From Galbibacter sp038433465 (GTDB lineage: Bacteria > Bacteroidota > Bacteroidia > Flavobacteriales > Flavobacteriaceae): a stretch of DNA of 64,000 bases. The stretch lies in assembly GCF_038433465.1 (NCBI RefSeq), contig NZ_JAESVF010000001.1, forward strand, positions 310,001 to 374,000. The letters are read 5' to 3'. A program made the translations under genes and the position numbers. The notes under the pieces are model-generated. The model did no database searches. It was not told the DNA's origin and saw only the letters and a program-made list of their open reading frames with translations. Within the stretch, counting starts at the first letter, position 1. Every line of letters starts with the position of its first letter. Shown piece after piece: positions 17,144 through 26,579 of the stretch.

Positions 17144-19270
17144 ATGCAAACATTAATTCAATACATTGCTCAACATACTTCGATTGCTTCAAAAAGCATC
17201 GAAAACACAGTTCAATTAATTAATCAAGACTGTACAATTCCGTTTATTGCTCGTTATCGAAAAGAGGCCACTGGGAATTTAGACGAAGTACAAATTGGCG
17301 AAATTGTAACGTATAAAAAAGACTTTGAAGCGCTAGTAAAACGCAAAGAGAGTATTTTAAAATCGCTAGAAGAACAAGGAGTGCTTTCCGACGATTTAAA
17401 ACAGAAAATCGAAACTGCCGATTCGTTAATTGTTTTAGAGGATTTATATCTTCCGTATAAAAAGTCAAGAAAAACCAAAGCAGATACCGCACGGGAAAAC
17501 GGACTCGAACCTTTGGCAAAAATCATCATGGCACAAAATGCCACCAATTTTGAATCTATTGCTACAAAATATCTTTCAGATACCATTACTGATGAAAACC
17601 AAGCGCTTGAAGGTGCTCGACATATTATTGCTGAATGGATTAATGAGCGTATCGACCTAAGAAACAGTCTTAGAAACCAATTTGAACGCTTCGCCGAAAT
17701 AAGCACCAAAGTTGTAAAAACTAAAGCGGAAGAAGAAGCTGCTCAAAAATTCAGTGATTATTTCGATTGGAACGAACCTTTAAAACGTTGTCCGTCGCAC
17801 CGATTACTCGCTATATTGAGAGCTGAAAATGAAGGCTTCATCAAAATAAAAATTTCCATTGACGAACAGCGCGCATTAGATTATATCGAAAATAAAATGA
17901 TAAAATCTAATAACGAGTGCGCTACACAAATAACGCTAGCAGTAAAAGATGCATTTAAAAGACTCTTGGCGCCAGCGCTTTCGAATGAAGCGTTGAACAA
18001 TGCTAAAGAAAATGCAGACAACACTGCCATTTCTGTTTTTGCGAAGAATTTACAACAACTACTTTTGAGTCCGCCATTGGGAGAAAAAACGATTTTGGCA
18101 ATCGACCCAGGCTTTCGTACTGGTTGCAAAATTGTATGCCTAGACCAACAATGCGCTCTGTTGCATAACGAAACTATTTATCCGCATGAGCCTCGAAAAG
18201 AAGCCACACAAGCCATCAAGAAGATTAGCACATTGGTAAATGCTTATAAAATTGAGGCGATTGCTATTGGAAACGGAACTGCATCTCGTGAAACGGAAAC
18301 ACTCATCAAGCGTATTCGATTTGATCGCGAAGTTGAAGTTTTTGTAGTAAGTGAAGCTGGAGCATCAATTTATTCAGCATCAAAAATTGCAAGAGACGAA
18401 TTTCCAAACTATGATGTTACGGTGCGCGGCGCTGTCTCTATCGGTCGTCGCCTTTCTGACCCTTTAGCCGAATTGGTAAAAATCGAAGCTAAATCTATTG
18501 GTGTTGGGCAATACCAACACGATGTCGACCAAACAAAATTAAAAGAAGCACTCGACCGAGTAGTCGAAAGTTGCGTAAATAAAGTTGGTGTAAATATTAA
18601 TACTGCAAGTCCATCGTTGCTGAGTTATGTTTCAGGAATTGGAGAAAAACTGGCAGAAAATATTGTTACTTATCGGAATGAAAATGGCGCCTTTACTTCA
18701 AGAGAAGATATCAAAAAAGTACCGCGTTTAGGTGGAAAAGCTTTTGAACAAAGTGCAGGTTTTCTTCGGATAAAAAATGCTAAAAACCCGCTAGATGATT
18801 CTGCTGTGCATCCAGAAAGTTATTCAATAGTAAAGAAAATGGCTTCGGATATGAAAGTGCAAATTGAAGAATTGGTTGGCAATAAAGCACTTATAAAAAA
18901 TATTCCGTTAGAAAAATATCTAACCGACAAAATTGGATTGCCAACACTTACCGATATCGCTTCTGAATTAGAAAAACCCGGAATCGACCCAAGAGAAAAA
19001 GCAAAAATGTTTGAATTTGACCCCAATGTAAAAACGATTAACGATTTACGAGAAGGGCAAATTTTACCTGGTATTGTAAACAACATTACCAACTTTGGTT
19101 GTTTTGTGGATATTGGAATAAAAGAAAGTGGACTCGTACATATTTCAAGATTAACCGATGGTTTTGTGACCAACGTAAACGAAGTGGTTACGCTTCAGCA
19201 ACATGTAAAAGTAAAAGTCATTGAAATAGATTTTCCTCGAAAACGTATTCAGCTTGCTATGAATTTTTAA
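17144..19270 (+). CDS. tex: Tex family RNA-binding transcription accessory protein
   Basis: The 708-residue protein shows the Tex order: N-terminal helix-turn-helix region (IPFIARYRKEATGNLDEVQI), YqgF/RNase-H-like domain (TILAIDPGFRTGCKIVCLD), helix-hairpin-helix (NTASPSLLSYVSGIGEKLAENIVTYR split over about 485-510), and a C-terminal S1 domain (about 635-708, GIVNNITNFGCFVDIG). It binds nucleic acid and influences transcription or RNA turnover. Typical length, intact. The RAYT palindrome sits immediately upstream and may lie in its 5' leader. Confidence 0.96.
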   Translation: MQTLIQYIAQHTSIASKSIENTVQLINQDCTIPFIARYRKEATGNLDEVQIGEIVTYKKDFEALVKRKESILKSLEEQGVLSDDLKQKIETADSLIVLEDLYLPYKKSRKTKADTARENGLEPLAKIIMAQNATNFESIATKYLSDTITDENQALEGARHIIAEWINERIDLRNSLRNQFERFAEISTKVVKTKAEEEAAQKFSDYFDWNEPLKRCPSHRLLAILRAENEGFIKIKISIDEQRALDYIENKMIKSNNECATQITLAVKDAFKRLLAPALSNEALNNAKENADNTAISVFAKNLQQLLLSPPLGEKTILAIDPGFRTGCKIVCLDQQCALLHNETIYPHEPRKEATQAIKKISTLVNAYKIEAIAIGNGTASRETETLIKRIRFDREVEVFVVSEAGASIYSASKIARDEFPNYDVTVRGAVSIGRRLSDPLAELVKIEAKSIGVGQYQHDVDQTKLKEALDRVVESCVNKVGVNINTASPSLLSYVSGIGEKLAENIVTYRNENGAFTSREDIKKVPRLGGKAFEQSAGFLRIKNAKNPLDDSAVHPESYSIVKKMASDMKVQIEELVGNKALIKNIPLEKYLTDKIGLPTLTDIASELEKPGIDPREKAKMFEFDPNVKTINDLREGQILPGIVNNITNFGCFVDIGIKESGLVHISRLTDGFVTNVNEVVTLQQHVKVKVIEIDFPRKRIQLAMNF

Positions 19271-19393
19271 TTCAGCATAAAAGAATAAATACTATAAGCA
19301 TCAAAATAAGCTACGTATTTTTTAGCTGAATTCTTTGTATGTTTGTTAGGATAAAATGAGTTTGTTCGGTGTAAATTATTTAATATTTTTTCT

Positions 19394-20260
19394 ATGAAAT
19401 TTAGAACTTCCCACTTAAAAAATATAGTCTTTGCTACGACGCTTTTTTGCTTCGGATGTATTTCTTTTTTACAAGGACAAGACACCAATTTTTTATCGAA
19501 AGATGCTACCCGTTGGCAAATGCTTAAATACGATACAGGCAATATGTTTAAAGGGATTTTGTTTTCGTATGCGCGTCCGTTTCATTGGGAGAAAAAGCAA
19601 TGGATGGAATTCGGAGGCGTTGCAGCGACAACCTCAATTTTATACATTTTTGACGATCAAACAAGTGAATATTTTGTAGAACAAAGTGATGATATTCCAG
19701 ATTTTATAAAAGATTATGGTTGGTACTACGGAAGTCCGCAAAACAACTACATGCTCACGGCAGCCGTCTATTTAACTGGACTTGGCTTGAAAAACGAAAA
19801 GTTAAGACGAACAGGAGTTTTATTAATTTCATCGGCTTCTGCTGCAGGATTACTTCAGCAAATGAGCAAATATGCTTTTGGTAGAGCACGCCCAAGAAGT
19901 GGCGACGACAAAAACACTTTTTATCCCTTTACTAGTGATAAAGACTACCATTCATTCCCTTCTGGTCATGCCATTTTAGCGTTTACCAATGCCTATGCTA
20001 TTGCCAAACAATTTAAAAATCCGTGGGTAAAAGGAGGTATTTATGCCGTTGGTTTAATCCCTGGAGTTTCTAGATTATGGGCTGGAGCGCATTGGCTTAC
20101 CGATGTTGGTGTAGGTATTGCATTGAGTATTGCAACGGTGGAAGCTATCGATAAGTTTCTCGACAGTAAATACGAAGAGAAGTACAACCAAAAACAAAAA
20201 GATGTAAGTTGGGATTTAAGTATCGGTCCTGGTCAATTTGGAGTTGTAATGCGTTTTTAA
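19394..20260 (+). CDS. PAP2-superfamily membrane-associated phosphatase
   Basis: The 288-residue protein has an N-terminal signal/anchor segment (about 9-28) and the three acid-phosphatase motifs: KYAFGRARP (Lys159, Arg166), FPSGH (Pro189-His192) and SRLWAGAHWLTD (Arg227, His233, Asp237). It probably dephosphorylates lipid phosphates such as undecaprenyl diphosphate, phosphatidylglycerol phosphate or lipid A at the periplasmic side. The C-terminal LSIGPGQFGVVMRF ends like an outer-membrane beta strand. The substrate is unknown. It is monocistronic. Confidence 0.9.
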   Translation: MKFRTSHLKNIVFATTLFCFGCISFLQGQDTNFLSKDATRWQMLKYDTGNMFKGILFSYARPFHWEKKQWMEFGGVAATTSILYIFDDQTSEYFVEQSDDIPDFIKDYGWYYGSPQNNYMLTAAVYLTGLGLKNEKLRRTGVLLISSASAAGLLQQMSKYAFGRARPRSGDDKNTFYPFTSDKDYHSFPSGHAILAFTNAYAIAKQFKNPWVKGGIYAVGLIPGVSRLWAGAHWLTDVGVGIALSIATVEAIDKFLDSKYEEKYNQKQKDVSWDLSIGPGQFGVVMRF

Positions 20261-20410
20261 TAACGCATTTAGCTTACTTTCATTAAGATAGACTATTTAT
20301 AAATTAGAATTCTTGATAACTATCACTTCTAAAGTGAAAGATAATTTCATTAATTTTAATCAAAATTTACGTCTTAACACAGACACTTAAAAAATAAATA
20401 CATAGAGATT

Positions 20411-20929
20411 ATGTTATCAAAAAAAATTGAAGAAGCACTAAATAAACAAGTTAGAGTAGAAGCTGAGTCTTCTCAAATATACCTAGCAATGGCATGTTGG
20501 GCAGAAGTAAAAGGTTTGGAAGGAGTTGCTCAATTTATGTACGATCAATCGGATGAAGAGCGCGAACACATGCTAAAACTCGTTAAGTTTATTAATGAGC
20601 GTGGCGGACATGCAAAAATATCTGCATTAAAAGAACCAAATGTTACTTTTGAAAGCTTTAAAGAAATGTTTGAAATGCTATTCGAACACGAAGTTTTTGT
20701 TTCTGAAAGTATCAACAACCTAGTACATATTACTTTGGAAGAAAAAGATTATGCAACTCACAATTTCTTACAATGGTATGTTGCTGAACAAATTGAAGAA
20801 GAAGCAGTTGCACGAACTATTTTAGATAAAATCAACCTTATCGGAGACGACAAAGGAGGATTGTATTTATTCGATAGAGACATTCAACAACTTACAGTTA
20901 CAAGTTCTGGATCGACTCCTTTAGAATAA
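20411..20929 (+). CDS. ftnA: Non-heme bacterial ferritin
   Basis: The 172-residue four-helix protein aligns without shift to E. coli FtnA numbering: Glu17, Glu50, His53, Glu94 and Gln127 form the diiron ferroxidase site, with Glu130 for the third iron site. It stores iron as ferric mineral in a 24-mer shell. It lacks the heme-ligand Met of bacterioferritins. The upstream 150 bp is AT-rich without a clear promoter or Fur box. Confidence 0.95.
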   Translation: MLSKKIEEALNKQVRVEAESSQIYLAMACWAEVKGLEGVAQFMYDQSDEEREHMLKLVKFINERGGHAKISALKEPNVTFESFKEMFEMLFEHEVFVSESINNLVHITLEEKDYATHNFLQWYVAEQIEEEAVARTILDKINLIGDDKGGLYLFDRDIQQLTVTSSGSTPLE

Positions 20930-20975
20930 TTCTTTTGAAAAATGTTAAATTTTATTTAGATTAAGTTTAAATAGA

Positions 20976-20983
20976 TATATTTG
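20976..20983 (+). promoter_or_regulatory. -7 promoter element of the small Cys-rich protein gene
   Basis: TATATTTG fits TAnnTTTG. It places the transcript start near 20990. This excludes the in-frame TTG at 20981 as start codon and supports TTG 21011. Confidence 0.5.
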
Positions 20984-21010
20984 CTTTCGGTAATCAATCG
21001 ATACGATTCG

Positions 21011-21172
21011 TTGGGCAAAAAGAAAAAAGATAAAGAGAAGAAAAGCAAAAAAGTTAAAGAACTCAAAGTAAAGGGTTTAAAATCAAAATGCTGTAATAAA
21101 TATCAGAAAAGTGAATCAAAACGCTGTAAAAAATGCCCATGTTTTGATTTATTAAAAGAAAAAGCTGCTTAG
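21011..21172 (+). CDS. Small Lys/Cys-rich protein, unknown function
   Basis: From TTG 21011 the product is 53 residues. The first half is almost all Lys (GKKKKDKEKKSKKVKELK). The second half holds Cys27-Cys28, Cys39-x2-Cys42 and Cys44 in the order CCNKY...KRCKKCPCFDLL. The Cys pattern suggests a bound metal, and the basic tail suggests RNA, DNA or ribosome contact; both are inference. A -7 promoter element and a terminator frame it tightly, so it is a real single gene. I recall similar short proteins in Flavobacteriaceae, but no function. Confidence 0.7.
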   Translation: MGKKKKDKEKKSKKVKELKVKGLKSKCCNKYQKSESKRCKKCPCFDLLKEKAA

Positions 21173-21193
21173 TATTTAAGCATACCACATAAA

Positions 21194-21222
21194 AAAAGCG
21201 TAGTGATTTTCACTACGCTTTT
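21194..21222. terminator. Bidirectional terminator
   Basis: AAAAGCGTAGTG (21194-21205) pairs with CACTACGCTTTT (21211-21222) across a 5-nt loop. It lies between the small Cys-rich gene and the convergent ssb gene. Confidence 0.85.
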
Positions 21223-21239
21223 CGTTTTGTATAGGAAGT

Positions 21240-21575
21240 CTATTTACTTCCCAACATTAAAACTTCATTACAATTTACTTCTGTAACATATCGTTTTACG
21301 CCTTCTTTATCTTGATAAGACCTAGAAACTAATTTGCCTTGCACGGCTACTTCTTTTCCTTTAGTCAAATAATTCTCTACAATTTCAGCAGTTTTTCCCC
21401 ATGCAATAACCGAGTGCCATTGCGTATCTTTAACTACATTTCCGCTTTGATCTTTGTATGATTCGTTTGTAGCAATCGAGAATTTTGCCAATTTTCTTCC
21501 GCTGTCTAAAGTAATTACTTCTGGATCGTTTCCTAAATTTCCAATCAACTGTACGTGGTTTCTTAAAGTATTCAT
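21240..21575 (-). CDS. ssb: Single-stranded DNA-binding protein, short form without acidic tail
   Basis: From ATG 21575 the protein is 111 residues (MNTLRNHVQLIGNLGNDPEV). Upstream ATG 21599 adds a leader foreign to the family. The OB fold is complete (KLAKFSIATNES, DTQWHSVIAWGKTAEIVENYLTKGKEVAVQGKL, YVTEVNCNEVLML). The protein ends right after the OB fold. It lacks the flexible linker and acidic DDxPF-like tip that recruits repair proteins, so it may be a second, specialised SSB rather than the essential replicative one. Confidence 0.92.
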   Translation of the reverse strand: MNTLRNHVQLIGNLGNDPEVITLDSGRKLAKFSIATNESYKDQSGNVVKDTQWHSVIAWGKTAEIVENYLTKGKEVAVQGKLVSRSYQDKEGVKRYVTEVNCNEVLMLGSK

Positions 21576-21753
21576 AATTAAAAGATTTAAAAGATTCATA
21601 TTATTTTTAATTGTAAATTCGATACACTCAAATCAACATTGCAAAGATGTAGTTGGTTGAGCGGTTTACTCGGTTCTTACTTAGTTACTTTCGTTTAATT
21701 TCGATTGTAAGTATTTGTAACCGTTTGTAAATGAATAATAAAAAAGCTATCGT

Positions 21754-23274
21754 ATGGAAACCATCAGCAAAATAGAATTAAGAAATCTTCAAATGAATGA
21801 TTATTTAGAGCTTCGTTCGTCTATGATTGAAGCCTATAGCGGTATTGAAGATGCACCGTGGAAAGAACACGAAATTAAAAAGTTACTTTCTCTATTTCCG
21901 CAGGGACAACTTGTGGTACTTGTTGATGATAAAGTAGTGGGCTGTGCTCTTTCTTTAATTTTAGATGAAAAAGATATTGACGACAACCATACGTATGAAG
22001 AAATTACAGGGAATTACACCTTTTCTACACACAATGCCAAAGGGAATATTATGTATGGAATTGATGTGTTTATCCACCCAAAATATCGTGGACTCCGTCT
22101 TGGAAGGAGACTTTACGACAAACGAAAAGAGCTTGCCGAGCAACTCAATTTAAAAGCTATTATGTTTGCTGGACGAATTCCGAATTACAGCAAATACGCC
22201 GATGAAATTTCGCCTAAGCAATACATCGAAAAAGTACGTATGAAAGAGCTTTTCGACCCTGTTTTGGCATTTCAGCTGAGCAACGATTTCCACGTAAAAA
22301 AGATAATGAAAAACTATTTGGAAGGCGACAAACATTCGTTGGATTATGCAGTGTTGATGGAGTGGAACAATATTTATTACGATAAAAGTCCGAAGCTACT
22401 CAATGCGGAAAAATCGGTTGTTCGTTTGGGGCTCATCCAATGGCAAATGCGACCACTAAAAAACTTAGATGCTTTATTTGAGCAAGCTGAATTTTTTATC
22501 GATGCCGTTTCTGGTTACGAAAGCGATTTTGCCCTGTTTCCAGAATTGTTTACCGCGCCACTAATGGCCGATTACAATCACTTAAACGAAGCAGACGCCA
22601 TACGAGAATTGGCAAAATATACCGAACCTATCCATCAAAAGTTTCAAGAATTTGCTATTTCGTACAACATAAATATCATCACCGGAAGCATGCCGCATAT
22701 TATTGACGGCAACCTTTACAATTCTGGATTTTTATGCAAACGCGATGGAACTTCAGAGATGTACACCAAAATTCATATCACACCAAACGAAGTGGCGCAT
22801 TGGGGAATGAAAGGTGGCGACGTTATTAAAACTTTTGACACCGACTGCGGAAAAATCGGGATTATTATTTGCTACGATGTGGAGTTTCCAGAACTCAGCA
22901 GGCTACTTGCCGACCAAGGTATGCAAATTCTTTTTGTGCCCTTTTTAACCGATACTCAAAACGGTTATACCCGTGTGAAAAGTTGCTCGCAAGCACGTGC
23001 AATTGAAAACGAATGTTACGTAGCTATTGCTGGTTGCGTTGGAAACCTTCCGAAGGTAAACAACATGGACATTCAATATGCGCAAGCGGCTGTACTTACA
23101 CCTTCAGACTTTGCTTTTCCGAACAATGGAATAAAAGCCGAAGCTACACCAAATACAGAAATGACACTTTTGGTAGATGTGAATATCGATTTACTAAAAG
23201 AATTACACGAACACGGAAGCGTTCGCATTTTAAAAGACCGAAGAACCGACTTATACGAAGTGAGAAAAAAGTAG
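21754..23274 (+). CDS. GNAT acetyltransferase fused to carbon-nitrogen hydrolase (nitrilase superfamily)
   Basis: The 506-residue protein has two parts. Residues about 1-215 form a GNAT domain with the acetyl-CoA loop HPKYRGLRLGRRLY (108-121). Residues about 222-500 form a nitrilase-fold amidohydrolase with the full triad: Glu264 (FPELF), Lys339 (MYTKIHI) and Cys373 (ICYDVEFPE). This fusion is known in bacteria but without a settled substrate. A combined acetyl transfer and amide hydrolysis on one small amide or polyamine is plausible. It is intact, and the zinc-ribbon gene follows after 33 nt. Confidence 0.92.
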   Translation: METISKIELRNLQMNDYLELRSSMIEAYSGIEDAPWKEHEIKKLLSLFPQGQLVVLVDDKVVGCALSLILDEKDIDDNHTYEEITGNYTFSTHNAKGNIMYGIDVFIHPKYRGLRLGRRLYDKRKELAEQLNLKAIMFAGRIPNYSKYADEISPKQYIEKVRMKELFDPVLAFQLSNDFHVKKIMKNYLEGDKHSLDYAVLMEWNNIYYDKSPKLLNAEKSVVRLGLIQWQMRPLKNLDALFEQAEFFIDAVSGYESDFALFPELFTAPLMADYNHLNEADAIRELAKYTEPIHQKFQEFAISYNINIITGSMPHIIDGNLYNSGFLCKRDGTSEMYTKIHITPNEVAHWGMKGGDVIKTFDTDCGKIGIIICYDVEFPELSRLLADQGMQILFVPFLTDTQNGYTRVKSCSQARAIENECYVAIAGCVGNLPKVNNMDIQYAQAAVLTPSDFAFPNNGIKAEATPNTEMTLLVDVNIDLLKELHEHGSVRILKDRRTDLYEVRKK

Positions 23275-23307
23275 TAACTTTAAAGAAAATAAGTTGTTAT
23301 TTGTGTT

Positions 23308-23655
23308 ATGGAAAAGCTTTGTTTGGAATGTGGTGAAAAACTAATTGGGCGAGCCGATAAAAAATTCTGCGGAGATTACTGCCGTAACGCATACAACAAC
23401 AAGCTTAATAAAGACAGTAAAAATCTAATTAGAAATATCAATAATCGTCTACGGAAGAATTACAGAATTTTGGAAAGTTTAAACCCCGAAGGAAAGACAA
23501 AAACTACCAAGTCAAAACTTTTAAATAAAGGTTTTGATTTTGAATATTTCACCAATACATATACCACTCAAAAAGGAAGTACCTATTACTTTTTATACGA
23601 CCAAGGTTACCTCCCACTCGACAACGATTTTTATATGCTCGTAAAAAGGGAGTAG
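23308..23655 (+). CDS. Small zinc-ribbon protein of unknown function
   Basis: The 115-residue protein begins with a CxxC...CxxxC knuckle (Cys5, Cys8, Cys21, Cys25: CLECGEKL...KFCGDYCRNAYNN), a treble-clef-like zinc site. A basic helical middle (NKDSKNLIRNINNRLRKNYRIL) and an aromatic-rich C-terminus follow. It is likely a nucleic-acid or protein contact module. No function is known to me. It lies 33 nt after the GNAT-nitrilase gene and may be cotranscribed with it. Confidence 0.8.
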   Translation: MEKLCLECGEKLIGRADKKFCGDYCRNAYNNKLNKDSKNLIRNINNRLRKNYRILESLNPEGKTKTTKSKLLNKGFDFEYFTNTYTTQKGSTYYFLYDQGYLPLDNDFYMLVKRE

Positions 23656-23679
23656 AATTTAAAATGTAATTTCTTCTTA

Positions 23680-24141
23680 TTAATAATTATGGCTATTCAG
23701 CTTTAAAGCAGCAACAACAATATCTTTGCGACTTATTTGCCCAACCAATTTTCCGTGGTCTAAAACAGGTAATCGGCGTCGGTGACCTTCATAAAAACGA
23801 GAAGCTGCATCAAAAATATTCATGTCATGCGGAATGGTATCCACTTCCGTAGTCATAAAATTTTCAACATTTTTTTCTAAAATCGGCATATTAAAATAGC
23901 GACTTTCAGAAATTTGTTTCATACAATCGGCCTCAGAAATAATTCCCACCAAATGTCCAGCATCATTACAAACAGGTCCTCCAGAAATTCGGTGTTTTAT
24001 AAAAAGTTCCATCACTTCCAAAATAGACTGCTCTGGCTTAAAAATCACCAAGTTTTTACTCATGTAATCTTCTACTAAAATAGGCGCATTAAATTGCTTT
24101 TTCTGCTCTTCTCTGGCTCCTTGAAAACTTTTTATTCCCAT
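23680..24141 (-). CDS. Tandem CBS-domain protein
   Basis: The 153-residue protein consists of two CBS motifs (about 27-80 and 93-150), seen as VEDYMSKNLVIFKPEQSILEV...GGPVCNDAGHLVGIISEADC and VENFMTTEVDTIPHDMNIFDA...RRLPVLDHGKLVGQISRKDI. Such pairs bind adenosyl ligands (AMP, ATP, SAM) or nucleotides and act as energy or ligand sensors. No catalytic domain is attached. The partner is unknown. It converges on the zinc-ribbon gene. Confidence 0.92.
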   Translation of the reverse strand: MGIKSFQGAREEQKKQFNAPILVEDYMSKNLVIFKPEQSILEVMELFIKHRISGGPVCNDAGHLVGIISEADCMKQISESRYFNMPILEKNVENFMTTEVDTIPHDMNIFDAASRFYEGHRRRLPVLDHGKLVGQISRKDIVVAALKLNSHNY

Positions 24142-24314
24142 AATTTTTTAATTTTCTTGGTTGGTGTGAATTATAAATATAATTAATAATAACGACATAA
24201 AATATATTATTCTTAATCTTATTGTTAATTTTTAATATTATATTAATTTCAGAAGAAAATGGAAGTAGCGCATTAATTTCTAATACGTATATTTATAAGA
24301 CTAACACAACGCTT

Positions 24315-26579
24315 TTGAAAAAATTCCCTTACATACTCTCATTTTTGGTTTTGGTAGCCATTACCACTTGGCGATTTTACGATTTAGTACCACAAACCGA
24401 TATTACAAACGCTTCTTTTTCTACGGAAAGAACGCTCGAACACATTAAGAAGATTTCAGAAAAACCTCATTTTGTCGGGACAACAGCTCACGAAGAAGTT
24501 AAAAATTACATCGTTAATGAGTTACAACAACTGAAGCTTTCAACCGAAATACAAGAAGGATACACCACAGGAGATTGGGGAAATGTGAGTTATGCCGAAA
24601 ATATTATAACCAAAATTAAGGGTAGTGAGCCTGGAAAAGCCTTGGTTTTAATGGCGCATTATGATAGTAGCCCGCATTCGTCTAAAGGCGCAAGTGATGA
24701 TGCCGTTGGAGTGGCGGTAATTCTTGAAGGGATTCGTTCTTTTTTAGCTGAAAAGAAAACCCCGAAAAACGACATCATTATTTTATTTACAGACGCCGAA
24801 GAATTAGGATTAAATGGCGCTCAACTATTTGTTGAAAAACACCAACTTGCTAAAGAAGTCGGACTTGTTTTAAACTTTGAAGCCCGCGGAAGCGGAGGCC
24901 CAAGTTATATGCTTATTGAAACTAATGGTGGCAACAAAAATATGATTGAGTCTTTTGCGGAAGCAAACCCAATGTTTCCTGTAGCAAATTCGTTGGCATA
25001 TAGTATTTATAAAATGCTTCCTAACGACACCGATTTGACTATTTTTAGAGAAAAAGTCGATGTAAATGGTTTTAATTTTGCTTTTATCGACGACCATTTT
25101 GATTATCACACCGAAAATGATTCGTATGAAAATGTCGATGCTAACACACTTCAGCATCAAATTTCGTACTTGGTTCCGCTACTAAATTTTTATAGTGATT
25201 ACGATTTAAACACACTAACATCTGATACCGATTATGTGTATTTTGACGTTCCTGTATTTAACTTTGTGTACTATCCTTTTCAGTGGATTTTCCCGATGCT
25301 TATTGTAGCAGTTGCTATTTTCATAGTATTAATCTTTTTTGGTTTTCAGCAGAAAAAACTTTCAGTAACAGCAATTTTTAAAGGCTTCGGATACTTTTTA
25401 CTTTCGTTGATACTTTGCGGAATTATAGGTTATTTCGGATGGACAGTCTTAAAATATTTCTATCCGCATTATCGAGATATTTTACAAGGATTTACCTATA
25501 ACGGACATTTATATATTGCTTGTTTTACAGCATTGTGCTTTTCAATTTGCTTTTATATTTATTCTAAATCAGCAAAAATTGCCGTGCAAAACTTAATGAT
25601 TGCTCCAATTTGTATTTGGTTAATTATTTGTGTTGGCATCGCTTTCTATCTGCAAGGTGCTAGCTTTTTTATCATCCCTGTTTATGGAGCGCTTGGCGCT
25701 TTGGGGATTTATATTTTTCAGAAGAAGCAAACTCGTCCGCTTTTAGTTTTCATCATTTTATGTATTCCTGCCTTATGGATTTTAGCGCCGTTAATACAAA
25801 TGTTGCCCGTTGGTCTCGGACTCAAAATGTTAATTGCTCCTTGCCTTATTTCGGTCTTGTTATTTGGATTATTACTTCCTGTAATCGGGCTCTATAAAAA
25901 CAAAAAAAGTTACGCCTACGCGAGTTTCGTACTTGCCGTATTGTTTTTTGTTTCAGCACATTTTCAGTCGGAATATAACAACGAGCGACCGCATCCTACA
26001 AGTTTGGTTTATCTTTTGGATAATGACACTAAAACAGCGCAATGGGCAACCTACAACCATGAATTAGACAATTGGATTTCGCAATATATCACTGACGAGA
26101 ATTCTTCCGAAGAAAATATAAAACTCAGTAGCAAATACAGCTCTGGGTTTACTCATGTAACAAAAGCTCCTTTCAAGGAAATCTCAAGTCCAATTACCGA
26201 AATAACACACGACTCGATTGCCAACAACAAACGCTACGTAACTTTATGTATCAATCCGCAACGAGCAGTAAATCGAATGGAAATCACCACCAAAAATATC
26301 GAATTTTTAGCTTGTAGTATTAACGGAGTTCCCCTCTCTGAAGAGTACTTAAAAAGGCGTGGCAACCGACTTTTAACACATTATATAAGTAACAACAGTT
26401 ATTCTGAAATAAATTTAGTATTTTATGCTAACGAAAAACCTGTTTTAACAATTTATGAAGCATCGAATAATTTGTTGGAGCATCCTTTGTTTAGCATTCC
26501 GCCGAGACCAGCGAATGCAATCCCCATGCCTTTTGTTTTAAACGATGCTATAATGACTAAAAAAACAATCGAACTATAA
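24315..26579 (+). CDS. M28 family zinc metallopeptidase with C-terminal membrane domain
   Basis: TTG 24315 is chosen as start (MKKFPYILSFLVLVAITTW), giving a clean N-terminal transmembrane helix and 754 residues. A TTG at 24222 would add 31 unlikely residues. Zinc-site residues are His115 (HYD), Asp128, Glu162/Glu163 (DAEE), Glu189 (FEARG) and His265 (YHTENDSYEN). About eight transmembrane helices follow, then a soluble C-terminal domain. The layout resembles ER metallopeptidase-1-like M28 proteins. It is probably an aminopeptidase facing the periplasm. Its stop overlaps the next gene's start by one base, so translation is coupled. Confidence 0.88.
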   Translation: MKKFPYILSFLVLVAITTWRFYDLVPQTDITNASFSTERTLEHIKKISEKPHFVGTTAHEEVKNYIVNELQQLKLSTEIQEGYTTGDWGNVSYAENIITKIKGSEPGKALVLMAHYDSSPHSSKGASDDAVGVAVILEGIRSFLAEKKTPKNDIIILFTDAEELGLNGAQLFVEKHQLAKEVGLVLNFEARGSGGPSYMLIETNGGNKNMIESFAEANPMFPVANSLAYSIYKMLPNDTDLTIFREKVDVNGFNFAFIDDHFDYHTENDSYENVDANTLQHQISYLVPLLNFYSDYDLNTLTSDTDYVYFDVPVFNFVYYPFQWIFPMLIVAVAIFIVLIFFGFQQKKLSVTAIFKGFGYFLLSLILCGIIGYFGWTVLKYFYPHYRDILQGFTYNGHLYIACFTALCFSICFYIYSKSAKIAVQNLMIAPICIWLIICVGIAFYLQGASFFIIPVYGALGALGIYIFQKKQTRPLLVFIILCIPALWILAPLIQMLPVGLGLKMLIAPCLISVLLFGLLLPVIGLYKNKKSYAYASFVLAVLFFVSAHFQSEYNNERPHPTSLVYLLDNDTKTAQWATYNHELDNWISQYITDENSSEENIKLSSKYSSGFTHVTKAPFKEISSPITEITHDSIANNKRYVTLCINPQRAVNRMEITTKNIEFLACSINGVPLSEEYLKRRGNRLLTHYISNNSYSEINLVFYANEKPVLTIYEASNNLLEHPLFSIPPRPANAIPMPFVLNDAIMTKKTIEL

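Noticed and set aside
20981..21010. Start of the small Cys-rich ORF at TTG 20981
   Set aside because: This TTG is part of the -7 promoter element TATATTTG, so it lies upstream of the transcript start.
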